Shown: piece by piece, positions 1-5,384 of the stretch
Position numbering within the stretch: the first letter of the stretch is position 1
How the letters are laid out: each line of letters starts with the position of its first letter
Source: an uncultured Clostridia bacterium
GTDB taxonomy: Bacteria; Bacillota; Clostridia; Oscillospirales; Acutalibacteraceae
Direction: 5' to 3'
NCBI GenBank assembly: GCA_937915775.1
Contig: CALGGQ010000415.1
Span: 1 to 5,820 of the forward strand
DNA length: 5,820 bases
The notes under the pieces: model-generated
Database searches by the model: none
Told to the model about the DNA's origin: nothing
What the model saw: only the letters and a program-made list of their open reading frames with translations
Program-made: the position numbers and the translations under genes

Positions 1-838
1 GCTGGAGCGCGGCGGCGACGTTTGTGCCGCTGGAAATACCGCACATAATGCCTTCCTCGCTGGCAAGTCGGCGCGCAGTTTCAATTGCCTCGCTGTCAGA
101 AATCACGCAGATGTTGTCGTATATCTTGGTGTTCAGGTTTTCGGGAATCAGCCCATCGCCGATACCCATCTGCAGATGCGTGCCGACGGCGCCGCCGCTC
201 AGTATTGCCGCGTTTGCCGGCTCCACCGCCCAGATAGTGATAGCGGGATTCTGGCGCTTTAACACCTTGCCGATACCGCTGATAGTGCCGCCGGTACCGA
301 CGCCGCTGCAAAAGCCGTCAATATCGCAGTTCACCTGCTCGAGAATTTCCGTTGCGGTGTAATAAATATGCGCCTTCGGGTTATCGGGATTGTCAAACTG
401 AGAGGGAACGAAAACGGTTTCATCCTCTCTTTGCATCTTTTCAGCGAGGGCAATACACTCCGCAATACATTTGCCGATATCGCCGTCATCGTGGATTAAA
501 ATAACCTCCGCCCCGTAGTTCTGAATCAGCTTGCGGCGTTCCTCGGAAACGGAGTCGGGCATAATGATTTTGACGGTGTAGCCCATCACCGCGCCAACCA
601 GCGCAATACCGATGCCCTGATTGCCGCTCGTCGGCTCAACAATGATGGAATGCTCGTTGATTTTGCCGCTTTCTGCTGCACTTTTGAGCATATTGTATGC
701 CGTTCTTGTTTTGATGGAGCCGCCGATATTGACGCCCTCATATTTCACAAAAATCTGTGCGCTGTCTTTATCCACCAGCTTGTTCAGCCGAATCATCGGC
801 GTATGCCCGATGGCGTCCAGAATTGTGTTATAAACCAT
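1..838 (-). CDS. cysK: Cysteine synthase (O-acetylserine sulfhydrylase), partial, C-terminus off the left edge
   Basis: This PLP-dependent cytoplasmic enzyme makes L-cysteine from O-acetylserine and sulfide, the last step of sulfur assimilation. My reverse-strand translation gives 279 residues starting MVYNTILDAIGHTPMIRLN; about 30 residues of a normal length near 305-310 are missing beyond base 1. Visible motifs, in order: the GGSIKTR segment with the Schiff-base lysine at K43, the substrate loop PTSGNQ at 69-74, the phosphate-binding loop GTGGT at 181-185, and SSGT at 269-272, where S270 should contact the pyridine nitrogen. The residue after the PLP lysine is Thr rather than the commonest Asp; this position varies in the family (E. 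coli CysK has Cys). A GAGG ribosome binding site lies 7 bases before the ATG. The gene follows the MATE gene in the same direction after 73 bases but has its own promoter. A cystathionine beta-synthase-like relative is possible but less likely. Confidence 0.93.
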   Translation of the reverse strand, partial: MVYNTILDAIGHTPMIRLNKLVDKDSAQIFVKYEGVNIGGSIKTRTAYNMLKSAAESGKINEHSIIVEPTSGNQGIGIALVGAVMGYTVKIIMPDSVSEERRKLIQNYGAEVILIHDDGDIGKCIAECIALAEKMQREDETVFVPSQFDNPDNPKAHIYYTATEILEQVNCDIDGFCSGVGTGGTISGIGKVLKRQNPAITIWAVEPANAAILSGGAVGTHLQMGIGDGLIPENLNTKIYDNICVISDSEAIETARRLASEEGIMCGISSGTNVAAALQ

Positions 839-866
839 ACCGTTTCCTCATTTTTGATATATTAAT

Positions 867-895
867 ACAATATCGCGAAATCCGGGATTTGTCAA
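867..895 (-). promoter_or_regulatory. Sigma-A-type promoter of cysK
   Basis: On the reverse strand a perfect TTGACA -35 (890-895) is followed by 17 bases and then a TATTGT -10 (867-872). Transcription would start about 20 bases before the cysK ATG, leaving a very short leader with no room for a riboswitch or T-box. The -35 lies inside the short MATE-cysK gap, so cysK need not depend on read-through from MATE. Confidence 0.65.
878..890. promoter_or_regulatory. Possible operator: interrupted palindrome in the cysK promoter spacer
   Basis: The 13-base sequence AAATCC-G-GGATTT has perfect 6-base arms around one central base. It fills most of the spacer between the -35 and -10 of the cysK promoter, where a bound protein would block RNA polymerase. 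Cysteine genes of Bacillota are commonly repressed by Rrf2-family proteins such as CymR. No regulator gene is visible here, and I cannot match this palindrome to a known consensus. Confidence 0.35.
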
Positions 896-911
896 TGTCA
901 AATGCCGCGCA

Positions 912-2258
912 TTACAGGATTTTCTGCCGGTGCAGATAGGCGTAATAAATGAGATAGGTGACGGAGCTGAGCCCCCATGTAATCGGGTAAATCCAGCACG
1001 TCAGTAAAATGTTATGGTACGTCTGACCGATGGTGAATAACACGACTACTCTGACCGCGCACCAGCAGAACAGCATGACCAGCATCGGCGCGACGGGCTT
1101 GCCGAGCCCTCTGAAAATCGCGCTGCTGACGTTGGAAAAGCCCATCAGGAAGTAGAAAAATGCGCAGATTTGCGCCCGCAGCACGCCATAGTAAACGACC
1201 TCGGTATCGCTGTTAAACAGTTCAATCAAAACCGGCGACAGCAGAAAAATAAGTGCACCGATGATTTCAATGGAGATAACCGTGCAGGCAAGCCCAAAAC
1301 GGATGCCTTTTCTCATGCGCTCCTTTTCGCCGGCACCGAGATTCTGCGACACAAAGGTGGACATCGCCATCGAAAATGAAATAACGGGCAGAAAGGCAAA
1401 GCCCTCGATTCTGGAATACGCGCCGATACCTGCCATTGCGTCTGCACCGAAGGAGTTGACGTACGACTGAATCAATAGATTGGCGATATCAATAATGGAG
1501 CCCTGCAGCGCTGTCGGAAAACCGAAGCGGATAATTTCTTTCAGCACCTTGCCGTCAAAGCGGATTTTGCCGAAATGGAAGTTCACCATACATTTCGGGC
1601 TGTGCAGACGGCGCAGCGCGAGGAACATACTGATAAACTGGGAAAGCACGGTGGCAAGCGCGGCTCCGTCAACGCCCATATGCAGCACGGCGATGATGAA
1701 GATATCCAGCACGACGTTGACCAGTGAGCTGGTAATGAGGTACAGCAGCGGGTGGCGCGAATCACCGCTTGCCTGCAGAATGCCGACAAACGTGTTATAT
1801 AGTATCATACCGCTGCAGCCGAGGAAGTAGACTCTTAAATAAAGAATCGCATCGCCGATTACTTCGTCGGGCGTGCCCATAGCCTGCAGCATCACGGGGG
1901 AGAGCGTTACGCCGATAATGGTAATCGCAAGGCTGAAAAACAGCCCCATCGCCACGGTGGTGTGAACGGATTTTTCAATCCCTTCCTCGTTTTGCGCGCC
2001 GATTTCCCGCGCGATGACAACGCCTGCGCCCATCGAAAAGCCAAAGAAAAAGCCGATGACCAGAAAGGTGAGCGTTCCCGTTGAACTGACGGCGGCAAGC
2101 GCATTTCTGCCGATTAAGTTGCCAACGATGAGTGAGTCAACCGTGTTATATAATTGCTGAAATAACTGACCGATGAATACAGGGATGGCAAACAGAATAA
2201 TCTTTTTGCGAATACTGCCCGCGGTCATTAAGGTATCTGTGCTCTTAAAAAAGTTCAT
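912..2258 (-). CDS. MATE-family efflux transporter (12-TM cation/drug antiporter)
   Basis: This inner-membrane antiporter family exports cationic drugs, dyes or metabolites in exchange for Na+ or H+. The protein has 448 residues, the usual length, and is hydrophobic throughout, with about a dozen membrane-spanning stretches in two related halves (roughly 15-220 and 235-445). Family hallmarks are the first-half segment QQLYNTVDSLIVG at 34-46, GILQASGD at 159-166, QNLGAG at 305-310 early in the second half, and FRGLGKP at 382-388. The start used (2258) has only a weak AGGA four bases upstream. M11 (MTAGSIRKK), just before the first membrane helix, is an alternative start. The substrate cannot be read from sequence; the second-half motifs resemble the NorM/DinF-like clostridial group rather than a polysaccharide flippase. 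A near-consensus promoter lies upstream, back to back with that of the deacylase gene. Confidence 0.93.
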   Translation of the reverse strand: MNFFKSTDTLMTAGSIRKKIILFAIPVFIGQLFQQLYNTVDSLIVGNLIGRNALAAVSSTGTLTFLVIGFFFGFSMGAGVVIAREIGAQNEEGIEKSVHTTVAMGLFFSLAITIIGVTLSPVMLQAMGTPDEVIGDAILYLRVYFLGCSGMILYNTFVGILQASGDSRHPLLYLITSSLVNVVLDIFIIAVLHMGVDGAALATVLSQFISMFLALRRLHSPKCMVNFHFGKIRFDGKVLKEIIRFGFPTALQGSIIDIANLLIQSYVNSFGADAMAGIGAYSRIEGFAFLPVISFSMAMSTFVSQNLGAGEKERMRKGIRFGLACTVISIEIIGALIFLLSPVLIELFNSDTEVVYYGVLRAQICAFFYFLMGFSNVSSAIFRGLGKPVAPMLVMLFCWCAVRVVVLFTIGQTYHNILLTCWIYPITWGLSSVTYLIYYAYLHRQKIL

Positions 2259-2286
2259 TTTTCCTGTCTTTCTGAGATTTGAGCCT

Positions 2287-2315
2287 ATTATACTATGCTG
2301 TCAGGTGTTCGTCAA
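2287..2315 (-). promoter_or_regulatory. Promoter of the MATE gene
   Basis: Reading leftward, TTGACG (2310-2315) is followed by a 17-base spacer and a perfect TATAAT (2287-2292). Only about 28 bases separate the -10 from the ATG, so the leader is short. The -35 lies 8 bases from the -35 of the opposing promoter. Confidence 0.8.
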
Positions 2316-2330
2316 TGTAAAGTTTGACAG
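2298..2330. promoter_or_regulatory. Possible shared operator between divergent promoters (CTGTCA...TGACAG dyad)
   Basis: Perfect 6-base inverted arms, CTGTCA (2298-2303) and TGACAG (2325-2330), lie 21 bases apart. The left arm is within the MATE promoter spacer and the right arm overlaps the -35 of the forward promoter. Part of the symmetry comes from the two -35 hexamers themselves, so it may be incidental. Confidence 0.25.
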
Positions 2331-2351
2331 AACGTAATTTTATGCTATAAT
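2324..2351 (+). promoter_or_regulatory. Promoter of the deacylase-lipoprotein unit
   Basis: Perfect TTGACA (2324-2329), a 16-base spacer and perfect TATAAT (2346-2351), preceded by TGC, which makes an extended -10. Both hexamers match consensus exactly, so strong basal transcription is expected unless it is repressed. Confidence 0.85.
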
Positions 2352-2375
2352 AAAGAAAAATCAAGAGGTAGCAAA

Positions 2376-2915
2376 ATGATAAAGGTCAGTGAAGTGAAAA
2401 CAGAAGCACCGCCGGAGTACCGCACGGATTTGCAGCAAAAGGTGTATGAGATGCTGGCGGCGCTGAAGGTGCCGTTTGAGCGGGTGGATAACGACCCGGC
2501 GCTCACGATGGAGGACTGCGAGGCGATTGACGAGCGCCTGCACGTCAAAACCGTGAAAACGCTGTTCCTTTGCAACCGCCAGAAAACGAGCTTTTATCTG
2601 TTTGTTACTCCCGGCGATAAGCCGTTTGTGACCAAGAATTTCGGCAGAGCGCTCGGTGTGTCGCGCGTGTCCTTTGCACCGCCCGAAATGCTGCTCGGTA
2701 TGCTCGGCACGGTTGTCGGCGCCACCACGGTATTCAGCCTGCTGCTGGATACGGAAAATACAGTCCGGCTCGTTATTGACGAAGCGGTTACAGGCTATGA
2801 GTACTACGGCTGTACCGACGGCACTACCACCGGCTATATGCGTATCAAAATGCAGGATTTAACGGAAAAAATCCTGCCGTGTTTACAGCATCAACCGACA
2901 TATATTAACGTCTGA
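2376..2915 (+). CDS. YbaK/PrdX-family aminoacyl-tRNA deacylase (ProXp-ala-like)
   Basis: This family clears mischarged tRNA, typically Ala-tRNA(Pro), in trans in the cytoplasm; it is related to the prolyl-tRNA synthetase insertion (editing) domain. The 179-residue size fits a free-standing PrdX/ProXp-ala protein. Seen: a helical N-terminal part (about 15-35), the VPFERVDNDPALTMEDCEAID segment shape at 32-52, VKTLFLCN with K61 in the place of the conserved editing-domain lysine, FVTPGDKPF at 76-84, LGVSRVSFAPPEML at 93-106, and VIDEAV at 133-138. The late pocket segment, usually of CHPxxNT/S type, reads CTDGTTTGY (146-154), so the expected His and Asn are absent. AGAGG sits 7 bases before the ATG. 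The lipoprotein gene follows after 14 bases, probably in the same transcript. Family assignment is firm; the exact tRNA substrate is inferred. Confidence 0.87.
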   Translation: MIKVSEVKTEAPPEYRTDLQQKVYEMLAALKVPFERVDNDPALTMEDCEAIDERLHVKTVKTLFLCNRQKTSFYLFVTPGDKPFVTKNFGRALGVSRVSFAPPEMLLGMLGTVVGATTVFSLLLDTENTVRLVIDEAVTGYEYYGCTDGTTTGYMRIKMQDLTEKILPCLQHQPTYINV

Positions 2916-2929
2916 AAGAGGAGAGAAAT

Positions 2930-3898
2930 ATGAAGAAAACGGTTAAAACAGTAATGTGTCTGGCGCTTGCATGCGTGCTGGCACTTTCCTTGACTGGCTG
3001 CGCCAAGCTCGCCTATATTGCCGACGGCACGATGAAGGCAATCGGCGAGGTCAGAAGCGGCGAATGGAACCAAGAAAACACCGGCGGCAGCGAGGGTGAA
3101 ACGCCTGCTGTAGCAGGCGATGTTGCCGTGATTGACGCTTTCGTGCCCGGCACCTACGGCGGTATTGAATTCACTTCTATTGATGACGTTGCCAAGGTGT
3201 ATGCCGATGCGTTTAATAAGACGAAAGCCAAGACCGCGATGTTCATTGATGAAGAGGGCAACAAGGTCGAGATGTACGACTTAGAGGGCAGTAAGGAAAT
3301 CACGATTACCGATATTCTGGTAGACGGCAATGCCAATCAGGTGATAAATAAACTCGTGCCGCAGCTGCTCGGCTCCCTTTATAAGCCGACGGTAGGCGGT
3401 CTGCAGCCCTGTAACGAGCGTGAGCCGAGCAAGGATGTGGATGAGAACGGCGAAACGCTGACCATCTGCCGCGTGACAGGCGACGATTTGCTGGAAGCAA
3501 ACGTCAAGGATAACGGCGACGGCACAATTACGCTGACAATGCAGCCCAAACTCGTGGAAATGTCCCGCGTCGGTCAGGATGCGCAGGGCAATATGTTCAC
3601 CGTGCTCAACGATCTCGGCGTGGTGGTTGATTCTGTTTCTATTTTTAGCTGGGCAAGCGGCACCACGGAGGAAAACTGTCAGGTGACCTATAAGGGCGGT
3701 ACAGCCGTCGTGACAATCGATGTTGCTTCCGGCGAGGTTGTTGCTGCCGATTACGACATGAAGGCATATGTCAATATTCAGCACGCAAACCTCTCTGTTG
3801 TTCACGATAAGTCGGTCAGCGCTACGGTGGACTTTGTCTGCATCTATCCCGCGCCGGACAGCTTCTATGACCAGGTGAACGTTCACAGAGCCGAATAA
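2930..3898 (+). CDS. Secreted lipoprotein of unknown function
   Basis: I do not recognise this 322-residue protein as a named family. Its start is clear: AGGAG six bases before the ATG. A lysine-rich n-region and a hydrophobic stretch (about 7-20) lead to the lipobox LTGC at 21-24, so C24 should be lipidated and the rest anchored outside the membrane. Residues 45-65 are a Gly/Glu/Thr-rich linker. From about 68 the chain looks like alternating strands with few helices (one near 84-98, one near 136-150), including NGDGTITLTM at 195-204 and CQVTYKGGTAVVTIDV at 250-265. Four cysteines follow the lipobox (C161, C180, C250, C304) and could form disulfides. The strand-rich build vaguely recalls LolA/LppX-like lipid-binding lipoproteins, at low confidence. 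It is probably co-transcribed with the upstream deacylase, and a hairpin terminator lies 43 bases past its stop. Confidence 0.82.
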   Translation: MKKTVKTVMCLALACVLALSLTGCAKLAYIADGTMKAIGEVRSGEWNQENTGGSEGETPAVAGDVAVIDAFVPGTYGGIEFTSIDDVAKVYADAFNKTKAKTAMFIDEEGNKVEMYDLEGSKEITITDILVDGNANQVINKLVPQLLGSLYKPTVGGLQPCNEREPSKDVDENGETLTICRVTGDDLLEANVKDNGDGTITLTMQPKLVEMSRVGQDAQGNMFTVLNDLGVVVDSVSIFSWASGTTEENCQVTYKGGTAVVTIDVASGEVVAADYDMKAYVNIQHANLSVVHDKSVSATVDFVCIYPAPDSFYDQVNVHRAE

Positions 3899-3941
3899 AG
3901 CCCGTAAAATCGCCAATCGCAACCGTAAGTTGACAAAATTT

Positions 3942-3971
3942 AAACCGATTTTCGATAGAAAGTCGGTTTTT
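3942..3971 (+). terminator. Hairpin terminator after the lipoprotein gene, abutting the next promoter
   Basis: A 12-bp stem (3942-3953 with 3958-3969, one G-U pair) closes on the four-base loop GATA. It ends in a run of five T (3967-3971), then CC and TTT. The T tract is partly inside the stem, which makes it a weaker terminator than the one at 5252. The same inverted repeat sits directly upstream of the TATAAT of the XRE gene, so it could instead be, or also be, an operator. Confidence 0.55.
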
Positions 3972-3975
3972 CCTT

Positions 3976-3984
3976 TGCTATAAT
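3976..3984 (+). promoter_or_regulatory. Extended -10 promoter of the XRE regulator
   Basis: TGC followed by a perfect TATAAT (3979-3984) forms an extended -10. No good -35 exists 16-18 bases upstream, because that place is filled by the hairpin. A perfect TTGACA is present at 3930-3935 but lies 43 bases away. The start of transcription would be near 3991, giving a leader of about 20 bases. Confidence 0.6.
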
Positions 3985-4009
3985 GAGAGCGCGAAAGGGG
4001 AAATGACCA

Positions 4010-5239
4010 ATGAATTTCAGCGACAATTTACGCAATCTCCGCAAGGAAAAGGATTATTCGCAGGAATACCTTGCCGAGGTGATGAAGGTCAGCCGCCAGA
4101 CCGTTTCCAAATGGGAGAACGGCAGCGCGATGCCCGACCTCAAAAAACTGACGGAGCTGGCGGAATTTTTTAATACCAATATGGATACCTTGCTCGGTAT
4201 TGACGGTGCTGAAAATGTACCGCAGGCGGAAAGTATCCCGCGCGATATGGACTTTACACCGTATATGGAGCATACGGAACGCCTGTTCACAGCGCTCAGC
4301 GAAAGCCAGAAGCAAGCGGTGGAAAAGAAATATAAAACTTCGATTACCGTATTATCTGTTTGCCTTGTCATTCTGGCGCTGATTATGATTATCAACACTG
4401 TTAATATGACAAGCAATATCAATTCGCTGCGCACCCAGATGGAAACGCTTTCCTCCTCCCAGCAGGTGATTATTCAGCATCAGGACGACGAGGATGACGC
4501 CTCCTATTATGTGAATAATACGCTCCTCAGCCGTAATGACGAGAAGCCGTGGCTGGTGACGGCAAGATTCAGCTATGCGCCGCCGAGTTATGCCAACGAT
4601 ACCGAGGTGTCTTTTGACGTTATCTATTCGGATAATTCAATACAAAACGTGCCGATGACACTGCAAAACGGCGTGTTCCTTGCCGAAGCAGAGGTGGATT
4701 TGCTCACCGCACAGACCTGCTATATTAACGTCAACGACGGTAGCAAAACCGCCCGTTCGGAATGCGGACTGGACCTCATCTGGCAATACGTTGCCGTGAG
4801 CGGTTTTCCGAGTATGACATTTACGGAGCAGAGTACCGGTAAGCAGTATCATTATGCGTTTACCGTTCTGGACGATGAATACGGCGAGCCGCCGCGCGCT
4901 TACTTTTCCGATGCTGTCTGCGGGAAAATTGAGAAAGCGGCAATGGTTGTTGAAATCGACGGCGAGGTGACATACCGTAAAGAGCTGACCATGAAAGAGA
5001 ATCATACCGGCTACAACGATATGGATAATTGGTATGCGGAGATACCGTCCTTCTCGTTTGATACCGATAAGGATGCCGAAACGCTGGAAACCTATCTGGA
5101 ACTGACGGATTCCCTCGGCGTGCGTTACCGTTACTTCTCTGCCGATTGCTACTACGGCACCGAAGCGCTTGACACCAACAGCGCTATCGTCTTTCCTTCA
5201 GACGGCTTCGGACATACCGAGGTTATCGTTTACGGATAA
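4010..5239 (+). CDS. Membrane-anchored XRE-family transcriptional regulator with a large extracytoplasmic domain
   Basis: A one-component regulator of 409 residues. Residues 1-63 form a Cro/C1-type helix-turn-helix: SQEYLAEVMKVSRQTVSKWE (17-36) holds the two core helices, and LxxLaeffnt (47-56) is the usual fourth helix. A charged linker (65-109) ending in KKYK leads to a single membrane helix (about 111-129). A short heptad-like stretch (131-152) and an acidic patch, DDEDD, follow at 159-163. The remaining approximately 245 residues are polar and strand-rich, perhaps two Ig-like or beta-sandwich units (about 180-258 and 260-380), with four cysteines (C237, C252, C304, C380). By the positive-inside rule the DNA-binding end is cytoplasmic and the C-terminus outside, fitting signal sensing across the membrane. 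GGGG nine bases before the ATG is the ribosome binding site. The ligand and target genes are unknown. It is bounded by its own promoter and a terminator, so it is monocistronic. Confidence 0.88.
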   Translation: MNFSDNLRNLRKEKDYSQEYLAEVMKVSRQTVSKWENGSAMPDLKKLTELAEFFNTNMDTLLGIDGAENVPQAESIPRDMDFTPYMEHTERLFTALSESQKQAVEKKYKTSITVLSVCLVILALIMIINTVNMTSNINSLRTQMETLSSSQQVIIQHQDDEDDASYYVNNTLLSRNDEKPWLVTARFSYAPPSYANDTEVSFDVIYSDNSIQNVPMTLQNGVFLAEAEVDLLTAQTCYINVNDGSKTARSECGLDLIWQYVAVSGFPSMTFTEQSTGKQYHYAFTVLDDEYGEPPRAYFSDAVCGKIEKAAMVVEIDGEVTYRKELTMKENHTGYNDMDNWYAEIPSFSFDTDKDAETLETYLELTDSLGVRYRYFSADCYYGTEALDTNSAIVFPSDGFGHTEVIVYG

Positions 5240-5251
5240 TGAATATGAACG

Positions 5252-5285
5252 ACTGCTTCACTTCGTGTGAGGCAGTTTTTCTTTT
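5252..5285 (+). terminator. Intrinsic terminator after the XRE regulator
   Basis: A 10-bp stem, ACTGCTTCAC (5252-5261) with GTGAGGCAGT (5267-5276, one G-U pair), closes on a TTCGT loop. It is followed by TTTT, C, TTTT. It lies 12 bases past the stop codon and separates the regulator from pyrH. Confidence 0.9.
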
Positions 5286-5318
5286 ACCAATTTGTAACTA
5301 ATTTTTCCAAAATCCCAC

Positions 5319-5347
5319 TTTACAATATCAACTGCATATATTATTAT
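5319..5347 (+). promoter_or_regulatory. Probable promoter of pyrH
   Basis: TTTACA (5319-5324), a 17-base spacer and TATTAT (5342-5347), each one base from consensus, lie in an AT-rich stretch after the terminator. Other -10-like hexamers overlap in the TATATATA run, so the exact start is uncertain. The rest of the 145-base gap between the two genes holds nothing else I can name. Confidence 0.55.
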
Positions 5348-5384
5348 ATATATGATAATTTTAATGGTTGGAGGTTGACTCTCT

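Noticed and set aside
24..362. Forward open frame of 112 codons at the left edge
   Set aside because: It lies opposite cysK, whose motifs are unmistakable on the reverse strand; the forward translation shows no family pattern.
839..911. Riboswitch, T-box or terminator between the MATE and cysK genes
   Set aside because: The gap is only 73 bases and is used by the promoter; no stem followed by a T run and no T-box-like sequence is present.
3281..3922. Long reverse-strand open frame (213 codons) opposite the lipoprotein gene
   Set aside because: It is antisense to a gene with a good ribosome binding site, signal peptide and lipobox. Its translation is His/Arg/Leu-rich with no domain pattern, and no promoter or ribosome binding site supports it.
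3930..3958. TTGACA at 3930 as the -35 of a normally spaced promoter
   Set aside because: No acceptable -10 lies 16-18 bases downstream (best is GATAGA, inside the hairpin), so it is not called as a separate promoter.
4003..4005. ATG seven bases before the XRE start
   Set aside because: It is out of frame with the helix-turn-helix and closer to the GGGG site than is usual; the ATG at 4010 gives a proper XRE N-terminus.
5364..5378. Four-codon open frame (ATG to TGA) covering the pyrH ribosome binding site
   Set aside because: It has no ribosome binding site of its own and no attenuation hairpin around it; a chance occurrence in AT-rich leader DNA.
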